Shown in pieces: positions 11,926-20,546 of a DNA stretch of 54,540 nt. The position numbers were made by a program, and so were the translations under genes. How positions within the stretch are numbered: position 1 is the first letter of the stretch; every line of letters starts with the position of its first letter. A model generated the notes under the pieces. The model was not told where the DNA came from, searched no databases, and worked only from the letters and a program-made list of their open reading frames with translations. Source of the DNA: Lamprocystis purpurea DSM 4197 (GTDB lineage: Bacteria > Pseudomonadota > Gammaproteobacteria > Chromatiales > Chromatiaceae); the NCBI RefSeq assembly GCF_000379525.1, contig NZ_KB902362.1:38305-92844 (forward strand), written 5' to 3'.

Positions 11926-12843
11926 ATGGCATTACCCCAGGTAAAGATCGGTCGCTCCAGACCTGCCCCGGGACCCTCCCGCTGGCACGAACGCCTGCGT
12001 GATTACGCATACCTGGTGCGCCTGCACCGCCCCATCGGCATCTTTCTGCTGATGTGGCCGGCCCTGTGGGCGCTCTGGCTGGCGGGGGAGGGGCATCCGC
12101 CCTGGACGATCGTGCTGATCTTCGTCTCCGGGGTGGTGCTGATGCGCTCTGCCGGTTGTGCCATCAACGATTATGCCGATCGTGACTTCGACGGACACGT
12201 GGCCCGCACCAATCAGCGTCCGCTGGCGACCGGGGCGGTCAGCCCAGGGGAGGCGGTGGCGGTGTTCATGGTGCTGTCACTGGTGGCCTTCGCGCTGGTG
12301 CTGCTGCTCAACTGGCAGACCGTCGCACTCTCGGTCGTCGCCCTGGTGTTAACCCTGGTCTATCCGTTCATGAAGCGCTTCACCCATGTGCCCCAGCTCT
12401 TTCTCGGGGCCGCGTTCGGGTGGGCGATCCCGATGGCTTACATGGCGGTCGGCGGCGCGATCCCGGCCATCGCCTGGATACTCTTCGGCGCCACCCTCAT
12501 CTGGGCGCTGATCTATGACACCCAGTACGCGATGGTTGATCGGGAGGACGATCTGCGAATCGGCATCAAGTCCACCGCGATCCTGTTCGGGAATCAGGAC
12601 CGGCTGGTGATCGGGCTGCTCCAGATATTGATGCTTGGATTGCTCTCCTGGGTCGGGGTGCTCGCCGGGCGCGGGGTCTGGTTTTATGGCGGGTTGGTGG
12701 TCGCGGCCGGGTTTTCCGTCTACCAGCAGTGGCTGACCCGCAACCGTATGCCGCGCGCCTGCTTCGAAGCATTCCTCAACAACAACTATTTCGGGATGGC
12801 TGTGTTTGTCGGCCTGGTGCTCGATTACGCGGTCGGCGGCTGA
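11926..12843 (+). CDS. ubiA: 4-hydroxybenzoate octaprenyltransferase
   Basis: 305 residues, a multi-helix integral membrane prenyltransferase that attaches the polyprenyl tail to 4-hydroxybenzoate in ubiquinone synthesis. Both Asp-rich prenyl-diphosphate/Mg motifs are visible: NDYADRDFDGHVARTNQRPL near residues 84-103 and YDTQYAMVDREDD near 192-204, followed by GIKSTAILFG, a hallmark of UbiA. The N-terminal RLHRPIGIFLLMWPALWALW is also typical. It starts about 110 bp after recG and is followed by the dsbA-like gene; no chorismate lyase gene is adjacent. The start lacks an obvious ribosome site. Confidence 0.95.
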   Translation: MALPQVKIGRSRPAPGPSRWHERLRDYAYLVRLHRPIGIFLLMWPALWALWLAGEGHPPWTIVLIFVSGVVLMRSAGCAINDYADRDFDGHVARTNQRPLATGAVSPGEAVAVFMVLSLVAFALVLLLNWQTVALSVVALVLTLVYPFMKRFTHVPQLFLGAAFGWAIPMAYMAVGGAIPAIAWILFGATLIWALIYDTQYAMVDREDDLRIGIKSTAILFGNQDRLVIGLLQILMLGLLSWVGVLAGRGVWFYGGLVVAAGFSVYQQWLTRNRMPRACFEAFLNNNYFGMAVFVGLVLDYAVGG

Positions 12844-12924
12844 TCCTGGGTCGGCCGCGATCTGAATCCATTGAAAGCGGAACGCTTTCGCTTTGTACAA
12901 CAGTCAATCATGGGAAATCACGAA

Positions 12925-13575
12925 ATGCTCCGCCCGTTACGTACGTCTATTCTGGTGTATCTTTCGGCCATCTTGTTGTTCATCCCGCTCCAACTGCGGG
13001 CCGTCGACGAGGGGATCGACTATTCGATTCTGAAGGTCGTGCAGCCCACCGAGACCGGCGATCAGGTCGAGGTTCTGGAGGTCTTCTGGTATAGCTGCCC
13101 TCACTGTTGGCACCTGGAGCCCACGATGCAGTCTTGGGTCGCCACCCTGCCGGCGGGCGCGGCCTTTCGGCGTCTGCCCGGCGCCGATGGGCGTCTTGAG
13201 CCGCATGCCCGCGCCCATTATGCGGCGGAACTGATGGGCAAACTGGACGTGCTGCACCCGGCGTTGTTCAAGGCAATTCACGAGGACAAGCGGGCGCTGT
13301 GGACCGAGGATGCGCTGGTGGAGTTTGCGGGGCAGATCGGGCTGGATGAGCAGGCGTTCCGCGAAGCCTTCAATTCGTTCGCGGTTGATGCGAAAGTCCG
13401 CAAGGCGCAGGACATGAGTCGACGCTATGGGATCGACGGTGTGCCGGCCGTGATCGTAAACGGCAAATATCGCACCAGTCCGAGTCAGGCCGGTGACCAG
13501 GAGCGCTTCACCGAGGTCATGAATACCCTGATCGCCCGAGAGCTGGCCGCCAAGGGTGCCGCGGCCGGCCAATGA
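12925..13575 (+). CDS. Periplasmic DsbA-type thiol:disulfide oxidoreductase
   Basis: I place the start at the ATG at 12925, about 216 residues, because GGGAA lies about 8 bases before it and it gives a clean signal peptide (MLRPLRTS, hydrophobic core, LRA). The ATGs at 12910 and 12871 are alternatives. The thioredoxin-fold active site is C-P-H-C in FWYSCPHCWHLEP (Cys58 and Cys61 of the precursor), the same dipeptide as E. coli DsbA. The cis-proline region is in GIDGVPAVIVNGKY. The family donates disulfides to secreted proteins. A DsbA/FrnE-like family member is certain; whether it is the main DsbA is not. Confidence 0.9.
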   Translation: MLRPLRTSILVYLSAILLFIPLQLRAVDEGIDYSILKVVQPTETGDQVEVLEVFWYSCPHCWHLEPTMQSWVATLPAGAAFRRLPGADGRLEPHARAHYAAELMGKLDVLHPALFKAIHEDKRALWTEDALVEFAGQIGLDEQAFREAFNSFAVDAKVRKAQDMSRRYGIDGVPAVIVNGKYRTSPSQAGDQERFTEVMNTLIARELAAKGAAAGQ

Positions 13576-13596
13576 TCGCGAAGCGCCGTGTCGTCG

Positions 13597-14451
13597 TCAA
13601 CGCAAGTTCTTCTTGTAGGACGGGATCGCGGCGTTGTGCGCCTTGGAGAAATTGGCGAATTCCATCGTCACGCTCGCCAATTCGACCCTCGTGAAATCCG
13701 CGTCGGTGACGTCCGCCCGGCGCAGGATGGCGCCGCCGAGCACGGCATCGGTGAAATCCACCCCGATAAGCGTGGCATTTCTGAAATTCGCATCCTGGGC
13801 CGAGCAGTTGCGCAGTCGCGCACCGCTCAGATCGGCACCCTCCAGGTTTGCCAGGTTGATGACGGTAAAGCCGTCCGCATGGACGCTGGTCAGGTCGGCA
13901 TTGCGCAGGTTGGCACGCGCCAGATTGGCATCGTTCAAGTGCGCGTCGCGCAGGTCCGCGGCGGACAGATTGGCCTCGCGCAGGTTGGCTCTGATGAACA
14001 GCGCCTTGGGTGCGCTCACCTGCGTCAGGTTGCTGCGGAAGAAGTCGGTGCCGCGCAAATCGGCGTGGCTCAGATTTGCGTGCTGCAGGTCAGCGTCGTG
14101 CGCCTCGACATTGCGCAGGTCCGCACGGGTGAGATTTGCCTGGCTGAGCACGGCGCCATTGAGCACGGCCGCCATCGACGGCTGTTCCGACCCGAGCCGG
14201 GCGCGGGTCAGATTGGCGCCGCAGAGATTGGCGTCTTTGAGGTCGGTACCAACCAGGATGGCATCCGTCAGGTCGGCCCCGGCCAGATCCGCCCCGACCA
14301 GATCGCTCGACTCCAGGTTGGCCCCGGCCAGATCCAGGCCCCGCAGGTCGGCGCGGTTGAGGCGCATGTCGCGCAGGTCCGCGCCAGCCAGCACGTCTCC
14401 CGCGATGGTCTCCAGAACTTCGCCCGTCTCCCGGTGTTTGATCTCGATCAT
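13597..14451 (-). CDS. Pentapeptide-repeat protein
   Basis: 284 residues made almost wholly of A(D/N)Lxx repeats from about residue 20 to 265, for example GADLRDMRL, RADLRGLDLAGANLES and VGADLAGADL. These should fold into a right-handed quadrilateral beta-helix. The N-terminus (MIEIKHRETGEVLETIAGDV) is a short cap. There is no signal peptide or membrane segment, so it is probably cytoplasmic. Some family members mimic DNA and protect gyrase; nothing here shows that role, and the function is unknown. It converges on the dsbA-like gene with about 21 bp between the ends. Confidence 0.9.
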   Translation of the reverse strand: MIEIKHRETGEVLETIAGDVLAGADLRDMRLNRADLRGLDLAGANLESSDLVGADLAGADLTDAILVGTDLKDANLCGANLTRARLGSEQPSMAAVLNGAVLSQANLTRADLRNVEAHDADLQHANLSHADLRGTDFFRSNLTQVSAPKALFIRANLREANLSAADLRDAHLNDANLARANLRNADLTSVHADGFTVINLANLEGADLSGARLRNCSAQDANFRNATLIGVDFTDAVLGGAILRRADVTDADFTRVELASVTMEFANFSKAHNAAIPSYKKNLR

Positions 14452-14869
14452 GGTTGTCTCCGGATGCTCTTAGGGTTGCGAGGCGAATCTACCATGTTTA
14501 TTCGGCGGCCTTGAAGCGGATCGCTGTTGTCCAGAGCGCCGACGGCCTTGGTTAAGGCTCCGGGGCCGTGCGGCATCGCAGGGTGGACCAGGGGGCCTTG
14601 ATCGTCATCCCGGCCAGCAGCGTACGTAGTCAGGGCTTCCAGCCCTGACGGTGTCAGGTCAGGATGGCCTGACTACGCACCCGGCGAACCCAAGTGGCCG
14701 GAATCTTGATCGAGGCCGACAAGGGCAGCGCAAGTCCGCCAGCGGCGGTGCGGGATTCGGGTGGGCACGCGTCCATCGACAGCCCGCGCCGCGGTCGATA
14801 CCATCCCAGCGGGCGCCCCATCTGCTCAGACTGATACCAACAAGCCTCACCACCACCGACGGAGATCCC
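14452..14869. other. Intergenic region holding nested repeats before metY
   Basis: 418 bp without a supported gene. It includes the pentapeptide-gene promoter side and the 14595-14717 MITE. That MITE is itself inserted in a remnant of the AGGGTGGACAAGC repeat (14579-14594 on one side, 14718-14740 on the other). A ribosome site GGAG lies five bases before the metY ATG. Confidence 0.6.
14595..14717. mobile_element. 123-bp MITE, GGCCTTGATC family
   Basis: The ends are GGCCTTGATCGTCATCCCGG and (reverse complement of the right end) GGCCTCGATCAAGATTCCGG. The palindromic core TACGTAGTCAGG...CCTGACTACGCA (14624-14679) and the flanks match the element at 39662-39785 nearly base for base. The flanking 8-mers are GACCAGGG (14587-14594) and GACAAGGG (14718-14725), 7 of 8 identical, consistent with an 8-bp target duplication. 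Confidence 0.85.
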
Positions 14870-16144
14870 ATGAAGATCGAAACCCTGGCCATCCACGCCG
14901 GCTTCGCCCCCGACCCGACCACCAAGTCGGTCGCTACACCCATCTACCAGACCACCAGCTACGCCTTCGACGACACCCAGCACGGGGCCGACCTTTTCGA
15001 CCTGAAAGTCGCGGGCAATATCTATACCCGCATGATGAACCCCACGAGCGACGTGCTGGAGCAGCGGGTGGCGGCGATGGAGGGCGGCGTCGGCGCCCTG
15101 GCCTTGGCTTCCGGAATGGCGGCGGTGACCTACGCGATCTTCACCATCGCCCAGGCCGGAGACAACATCATCGCCGCTTCGACCCTCTATGGCGGCTCCT
15201 ATAACCTGTTCGCCCACACCTTGCCGCGTCTCGGCATCCAGGTCCGCCTGGTCGCACCCAATGACATCGCGGCGATGGAGGCGCAGATCGACGGCAAGAC
15301 CAGGGCGATCTTCTGCGAGTCCATCGGCAACCCGGCCGGCAATGTGGCGGATATCACCCCCATTGCCGACATGGCGCATGCCCATGGGGTACCGCTGATC
15401 GTCGACAACACGGTGCCGACCCCCTATTTGTGCCGCCCCTTCGAGCATGGTGCCGACATCGTGGTTCATGCCGCCACCAAGTACATGGGCGGACACGGCA
15501 CCACCATCGCCGGGGTGCTGGTGGACTCGGGCAAGTTCCCCTGGGCCGAACACGCGGAGCGCTTCCCCATGCTCAACGAACCGGACGTGTCCTATCACGG
15601 TGTAGTCTATACCCAGGCCCTGGGCGCGGCGGCCTTTATCGGCCGTGCCCGCGTGGTACCGTTGCGCAACATGGGCGCGGCCATCTCGCCTTTTAACAGC
15701 TTCCTGATTCTGCAAGGAATCGAATCCCTGCATGTGCGTATGGACCGGCATTGTGAGAATGCAGTCAAGGTGGCCGAGTATCTGCAGGGTCATCCGAAAG
15801 TCGCATGGGTCCGTTACGCCGGTCTGCCCGACAGCCCGGATTACCCATTGATCCAGCGCTATATGGACGGCGGCAAGGCCAGTTCCATTCTCTCGTTCGG
15901 CATCAAGGGTGGGCTCGAGGCCGGTGCACGCTTTATCGACGCACTCAAACTCACGGTGCGTCTGGTCAACATCGGCGATGCCAAGACGCTCGCCTGCCAC
16001 CCGGCCACTACCACGCACCGCCAGCTCTCACCCGCGGAATTGGCCCGCGCCGGGGTCTCAGCGGACCTGATCCGGCTGTCCATCGGCATCGAGCATGTGG
16101 ACGATATCATTGCCGATCTGGAGCAGGCGTTGGCGGCGGGGTAG
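14870..16144 (+). CDS. metY: O-acetylhomoserine sulfhydrylase (PLP-dependent)
   Basis: 424 residues from the ATG at 14870, which has GGAG five bases upstream; the frame extends upstream through repeat DNA that is not coding. It belongs to the Cys/Met-metabolism PLP family (fold type I). The PLP lysine is in HAATKYMGGHGTT (Lys204), preceded by LIVDNTVPTPYLCRP. Other motifs are YTRMMNPTSDVLEQRVAAMEG and ASGMAAVTYAI. The overall pattern with ETLAIHAG at the N-terminus and THRQLSP near the C-terminus fits MetY, which makes homocysteine from O-acetylhomoserine and sulfide. An O-succinylhomoserine-using relative cannot be excluded by eye. Confidence 0.9.
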   Translation: MKIETLAIHAGFAPDPTTKSVATPIYQTTSYAFDDTQHGADLFDLKVAGNIYTRMMNPTSDVLEQRVAAMEGGVGALALASGMAAVTYAIFTIAQAGDNIIAASTLYGGSYNLFAHTLPRLGIQVRLVAPNDIAAMEAQIDGKTRAIFCESIGNPAGNVADITPIADMAHAHGVPLIVDNTVPTPYLCRPFEHGADIVVHAATKYMGGHGTTIAGVLVDSGKFPWAEHAERFPMLNEPDVSYHGVVYTQALGAAAFIGRARVVPLRNMGAAISPFNSFLILQGIESLHVRMDRHCENAVKVAEYLQGHPKVAWVRYAGLPDSPDYPLIQRYMDGGKASSILSFGIKGGLEAGARFIDALKLTVRLVNIGDAKTLACHPATTTHRQLSPAELARAGVSADLIRLSIGIEHVDDIIADLEQALAAG

Positions 16145-16166
16145 TGTCTCTTCGTTCCAATAAAGA

Positions 16167-16301
16167 GGCATTGATCATCGTTCCGTCCGTAGGGTGGACA
16201 AGCGATAGCGCAGTCCACCGAATCCCGCGCCGCCGCTGGTGGACTGCGCTGCGCTTGTCCACCCTACGATGTCGCGTGGCCGGCCTTGATCATCGTTCCG
16301 A
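16167..16301. repeat. Inverted-repeat element GTAGGGTGGACAAGC with flanking direct repeats
   Basis: The core 16188-16268 is an 81-bp hairpin with arms of about 31 bp (CGTAGGGTGGACAAGC... and ...GCTTGTCCACCCTACG). On both sides lie direct copies of GGCATTGATCATCGTTCCG (16167) and GGCCTTGATCATCGTTCCG (16282), resembling the terminal repeat of the MITEs elsewhere in this window. A half copy of the hairpin is at 8914-8957 and a split remnant at 14579/14718. No gene is supported between metY and 16416. Confidence 0.8.
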
Positions 16302-16415
16302 AGCTAATCGGCGCGTTGTGGTGTGACAACATTTGAGCCAAAATAAAACGGCGAGGCAAATGGCGGCGCGCCGCAATGTGTCCAGTGGAGCGATTGGTTA
16401 GGCTCTGACGCGCAA

Positions 16416-17093
16416 TCATCTGAAGAGGTATTTTTCATTCCCGCATACCCAGCCAATGTGGAGATGAACGCCACCCCGAATACCCGCCGACACGATTTTG
16501 TTTACTGCAGATTCAACACGGAGTAAGGATGCAAACTGTTCAAAATCTTGAATCCAATCGCGTGATGGGCTGAAGGAGTGAACAATCATAACTGCGTGTG
16601 TTGCGCCGAAGCGCTTAGCCTCGATGATCGCGGAGGCTGTCCTATGAAGTAGCTGGTATCTAATAGTGCCTGCGAGTTCTTCGTTCAGATTGAGTTCTCT
16701 GCGAAGAAATGCAAGTCGGGCTGATTTACCCTTTGATCCTTCGGCAAGCCAATCTGACATCGTTGGACCGAAGGGTTCTTTGACCTTGCCCTCGACGGCA
16801 ATCGAAACAAGGTCAGTGCTCGTACGCGCAAGTGCCCAGATGTCATTTTGGGAAGGCCTCGACCCGCCAACGAGAGGTACCTGATGCTCCGGTAGTGCTA
16901 GAAGTAATTGAATTCCTGCAAGGTACTCATTAGATGTCAGTGCCTCCTGGATTTCACTAGGGAAGCCGTGGGCATCCTGCCAAGAGTGGGCAAGCGTGCG
17001 CGCGGAGTACCCGGTTCTCCAGTGTTTCTCCGGATCGGCCAAGAACTGTGCCCAATCGTCGGCGGAACGGGCTGGTAGGTAGATGTGTGGCAT
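16416..17093 (-). CDS. Uncharacterised protein, DUF6946-like, possible nuclease fold
   Basis: 225 residues, no signal peptide or membrane helix. From recollection it resembles the DUF6946 family. Residues about 80-105 read RPSQNDIWALA then VSIAVEGKVKEPFG. The order D...E-x-K in a strand-rich stretch resembles a PD-(D/E)XK nuclease active site, but that is inference. Its start shares one base with the stop of the upstream gene (TGATG), so translation is probably coupled. The DNA is visibly less GC-rich than its neighbours, suggesting later acquisition. Confidence 0.7.
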   Translation of the reverse strand: MPHIYLPARSADDWAQFLADPEKHWRTGYSARTLAHSWQDAHGFPSEIQEALTSNEYLAGIQLLLALPEHQVPLVGGSRPSQNDIWALARTSTDLVSIAVEGKVKEPFGPTMSDWLAEGSKGKSARLAFLRRELNLNEELAGTIRYQLLHRTASAIIEAKRFGATHAVMIVHSFSPSRDWIQDFEQFASLLRVESAVNKIVSAGIRGGVHLHIGWVCGNEKYLFR

Positions 17094-18364
17094 CAGCGGT
17101 AATAAATCTCCCGGTACGCGATATAGATGGCGATCGTCAGTACGGGCATGACCACCAGCAGGGCCAGGCCCAGGGTCAGTACGCTGGCCAGCACCAGACC
17201 GAGGCCGACCAGACTGAAAACGAGGAAGGGCAGGACATTGCGCCAGCAGCCCTTGAGGCTCAGGTTGAGTGCGCGTAGCACCGGGACCTTATTGAGGACC
17301 ACCAGCGCCGGGGCGAACAGCATGGCCATGGCCAGGGGGACGACCAGGAGCAGGCCGACGAGGAACGGTACGGCCATGAGTGGGCTCAATTGCGCCGGGT
17401 CGAACCGGCTGAGATCGACCCCGGCCGACCATCCTGGACCAGTAAGGGCGAAGACCGCGACGAGACCCAGCAGAACGACCAGCACGATCAGGATGCCAAA
17501 TCCCAGGTAGGCTATGCCGACCAGGGCCAGCGGACCTGACTGGTGTGAGAAGCCCGCGAACAGGTGCTTGAGTTCAAAACGCCCGCCGGCGTGCTGGTGA
17601 TGGGCACCGATGATCAGTCCGCCGGTGAACAGCGGACCAAGGATGGTCGTGGCAAGCCCGCCGACGAAGGGAATGAATCCCAGCGCGATGGTGATCAGGA
17701 GATAGAGCACGATGGCGCCGACCCAGGCCAAGGGGCTGTCCTTGAACAGTTGCCAGGCCGCGGTGATCCAGCCCCAGCCGCGTCCGGCCGCGACCGATCG
17801 CGGTGGATACAGGTGCTCGCCGCGGTTGTCCGGGGCGGGTGGTGTGAGGTCCGCCGCCGGCGGCGCATAGGGGTCGTCCGGTCCGTTCCCGGCTGGCCGG
17901 CCGTTCTGACGTGCAATGAAACGCTCCACGACCACACCGCAGGCCTGGCAGACCCCCGTGAGTGGAGCTACGGCCTTGGCTCCGCACTTGGGACAGGGGG
18001 TTGCCCCGGCCGGCCGCGCGTTGGCGAGGGGAAACTCCGATACCAGATCGGATTGGGCGAACATCGACTCGTGGTGGCGCAGATCGATGCTCGGAGGCTG
18101 ATCCACCCGGAGTTCGGAAACTGGGTCAAATCCTTGCGGCTCCAGGACGACCAGGAGGCCGACCTCCTTGAGTGCTTTGCTGTAACGTTGTGCGCGCGCT
18201 TCGCTCAGGTTGCGTTTGAGCACGGTACGATCGCCGCCGAGGACAATGTCTCGCGCGGTTTCCTCATGGACCCGAAAACGCGCCGCAAAGGCCTCAATGA
18301 TCTTGCGGGCGGGTTCCCCCGGGACCAGTTCCCCGGAGAAAACGATACGGTAGCGGGTTTCCAT
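17093..18364 (-). CDS. Zinc-ribbon, multi-helix membrane protein (BPSS1780-like)
   Basis: 423 residues. Residues 1-78 form a small soluble domain (IVFSGELVPGEPARKIIEAF, then TVLKRNLSEARAQRYSKAL) that recurs in the protein at 32968-33501. A zinc ribbon follows at about 125-150 (CPKCGAK, then CQACGVVVE). From about 200 on there are five or six hydrophobic helices, opening with GWGWITAAWQLFKDSPLAW, typical of the BPSS1780-like membrane family of unknown function. It lies 25 bp downstream of the SEC-C protein and overlaps the next gene by one base, so the three are likely one operon. Role unknown. Confidence 0.82.
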   Translation of the reverse strand: METRYRIVFSGELVPGEPARKIIEAFAARFRVHEETARDIVLGGDRTVLKRNLSEARAQRYSKALKEVGLLVVLEPQGFDPVSELRVDQPPSIDLRHHESMFAQSDLVSEFPLANARPAGATPCPKCGAKAVAPLTGVCQACGVVVERFIARQNGRPAGNGPDDPYAPPAADLTPPAPDNRGEHLYPPRSVAAGRGWGWITAAWQLFKDSPLAWVGAIVLYLLITIALGFIPFVGGLATTILGPLFTGGLIIGAHHQHAGGRFELKHLFAGFSHQSGPLALVGIAYLGFGILIVLVVLLGLVAVFALTGPGWSAGVDLSRFDPAQLSPLMAVPFLVGLLLVVPLAMAMLFAPALVVLNKVPVLRALNLSLKGCWRNVLPFLVFSLVGLGLVLASVLTLGLALLVVMPVLTIAIYIAYREIYYR

Positions 18365-18389
18365 CAGGTGCTCCCGGTCGACTCGCTAT

Positions 18390-20321
18390 TCAGGCAGTGA
18401 CCCGCTTCATCCACCGCAGGATGCCCGGCTCGGCTTCCCAGACGTCGCGCATCGCCTCCCGATACATCCACGCCTGGTCCTCGCCGCCTGGGGTCATGCC
18501 CAGGGGGCTCGGGCGCGGTCGCTTGATGCGCTTGCGGGTCAGATACCGCGGGATGCGCGGGAGGCGATCCACCGCCGTGCGCAGGACCGCGCGGGCGCGC
18601 TCCTGTTCACCCAGTCGATACAGCGCCAACACCTCGCCGTAGGCCAGATCGGCGAGCAGGTCATCCGGAAACCGGCGGGCCAGGGTCAGCGCGCGCGCGT
18701 CTTCGCCGCCGCGCAGGTAGTGATTCATGAGTTCGGCTCGCACCCCATGATGATCCTGGGGGTTGAGCCGCAGCAAGGTCTCGAGGGTGACGGCCGCTGC
18801 CTGGGTTTGACCCTCGTCGATCTGACACAGGTAGCGGCGGAACAGCAGCCGCAACGCGGGTCGATTGGCTTCCCGTGTCCAGGGGCAATGACAGGCTGCC
18901 GCGGCGGGCGCCGCCCGGTTGAGGATTCCCCAGGCGCGGTCGACCAGTGGCCGCAACAGGGCGTGGGAGATCCAGGGCAGCGTGCTCTCGGGGTGTTCGT
19001 AGAGCGCGGTGGCTAGATCGTCCAGGATATCGAGGCTGTCGGCCGCCTCCGGGGTCTCAAGCAGATACTCGATCCACTCCACGGAGAGCCAGACCTGTCC
19101 GGCATCACCCAGGGCCAGGTCGGTGGCGTTGGGCTTGCCGCCGGGGAAGAGTGCCCGCCATACCGACTCCAGGCGCCGCACCCGCGCGGGTGCGCGCAGG
19201 TCCGCGGGGGTGCCGCGGACCATGAGTGAGCGTCGCGTACTGCCCGCGCCGCCGACGCTTGCCAGGGCGCGCGCTGGGGCATCGCGCTGGGGTGGTTTCA
19301 GCGGGATGACGCCATAGTCCGGCAGCGGCCGGTCGGCGGCGGTGGTGATCCAGTCCTGCAGGTCGACCAGCAGCGGGTCGAGCGCGTCCGCGTGGCTATC
19401 GACCAAGGCCTGTTGCGGGTTCTTGACGGCTTGGGCGAGGAAATCCAGAAACCCCTGTTCCTGGGCTCCGATCTTACGCAGTCGATGCAGCCAGAACCGC
19501 GCCCGCGCGCTGGCCAGGTCGTCCTGGTGCTGGGCGGCCAGCAGGGTGATTTCCAGGAGTGCGTTACTGGGGTTGTCCGGGTCGCTGCGCAGGGCGGCAG
19601 CGAAGGCGTCCCGTGCCTGTTCGAAGTCACCCTCGTCGATGTGGATGGTGCTGATCCGCTGCCAGGCGGCGGACTGAAGCGCCCGGCTGCCCGCGGTGCA
19701 CAGACGCTCCAGAAAGGCTTTCTTCTTGCGCCAGTGATCGAGCCGATCATAGGCATCGCAAAGGACGTCGAAGGCCGGCTCATAGGCCTCGTCCAAGGCC
19801 TCGAGCGGACCGCAGAAGACCGGCTCCAACAGCGCGACGGCCCGGCCGGGGCGGTCTTGTTCCAGCCAGCGGTCGGCCACGCGCGCGAGCAGCGGCCGCG
19901 GGACGGCATCCGCATCGAGGGCGTCCTTGAGGGCGCGCTCCGGGAGTTCGTCGAGCAGCAATTCCCAGATCAGTTCGGCCGAGAGTTCCGGCACATCGTC
20001 GAGGTCGCCGCAGCAGGCGTCGTAACGCTCACCCGACCCGCAGGGGCAGGGTGCATGAGCGGATGGGGGTTCCAGCGGCTGGGCGCGGTATCCCAGCGCC
20101 GGTTGCGGGGTGGCGTTCCAGATGGCCGTGGCCAGCATGTTCGTCAGACGTCGGATCTCCACGTCTTCGAGCCCATAGTCGTAAAGGCCCAAAATGCGCG
20201 GGACCTCGTTCTTGGCCCAGGCGAGAAAGCGCGCCGGCTCCGGGTCTTGGATGATTTGCCGGAGCGCGAGCAGGATGACCTGCTCGAAGCGTTCGGTATC
20301 TGCGGTTTCATGGTGGAACAT
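18390..20321 (-). CDS. SEC-C motif and TPR-like repeat protein
   Basis: 643 residues with a strong ribosome site (AGGAGGAACG) before the ATG. A SEC-C zinc-binding motif, CPCGSGERYDACCG, sits near residue 93. This motif occurs at the SecA C-terminus and in many unrelated proteins. The rest is helical with TPR-like repeats, for example QSAAWQRISTIHIDEGDFEQARDAF near 220 and further repeats toward the C-terminus. There are no membrane segments. It is first in a minus-strand run with 17093-18364 and 16416-17093 and is divergent from the STAND protein across about 225 bp. A scaffold or adaptor role is plausible but not shown. Confidence 0.85.
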   Translation of the reverse strand: MFHHETADTERFEQVILLALRQIIQDPEPARFLAWAKNEVPRILGLYDYGLEDVEIRRLTNMLATAIWNATPQPALGYRAQPLEPPSAHAPCPCGSGERYDACCGDLDDVPELSAELIWELLLDELPERALKDALDADAVPRPLLARVADRWLEQDRPGRAVALLEPVFCGPLEALDEAYEPAFDVLCDAYDRLDHWRKKKAFLERLCTAGSRALQSAAWQRISTIHIDEGDFEQARDAFAAALRSDPDNPSNALLEITLLAAQHQDDLASARARFWLHRLRKIGAQEQGFLDFLAQAVKNPQQALVDSHADALDPLLVDLQDWITTAADRPLPDYGVIPLKPPQRDAPARALASVGGAGSTRRSLMVRGTPADLRAPARVRRLESVWRALFPGGKPNATDLALGDAGQVWLSVEWIEYLLETPEAADSLDILDDLATALYEHPESTLPWISHALLRPLVDRAWGILNRAAPAAAACHCPWTREANRPALRLLFRRYLCQIDEGQTQAAAVTLETLLRLNPQDHHGVRAELMNHYLRGGEDARALTLARRFPDDLLADLAYGEVLALYRLGEQERARAVLRTAVDRLPRIPRYLTRKRIKRPRPSPLGMTPGGEDQAWMYREAMRDVWEAEPGILRWMKRVTA

Positions 20322-20493
20322 GATGCGTTCCTCCTGCTCAAACGGCGATGGGGTATCGCTTTGGTCGGATCGGACGTGTCGTCCGCCCAGCGCTGTTGGA
20401 TTCTACCCCGGTTTCGCGATTCTTGGTTGATCCAGTATCTCAGGTTGAGGGCGGCGTTGGACAGGGCCACTCCCGGTCGACCCCCAGGCTCGT

Positions 20494-20499
20494 TATAGT
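20494..20499 (+). promoter_or_regulatory. Possible -10 box for the STAND gene
   Basis: In the divergent gap between the SEC-C gene and the DUF4062/STAND gene, TATAGT occurs at 20494-20499, about 50 bp before the ATG at 20547. The sequence 17 bp upstream (TCCCGG) is a poor -35, so this is weak. Confidence 0.3.
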
Positions 20500-20546
20500 G
20501 TGGGCGTTTGCTCCCGATTACCGTTCAATCCCTCCAGGCGCGCGCG

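Noticed and set aside
14654-16018. A 454-residue frame antisense to metY
   Set aside because: Shadow of a complete PLP enzyme; it continues into MITE DNA and has no recognisable domain.
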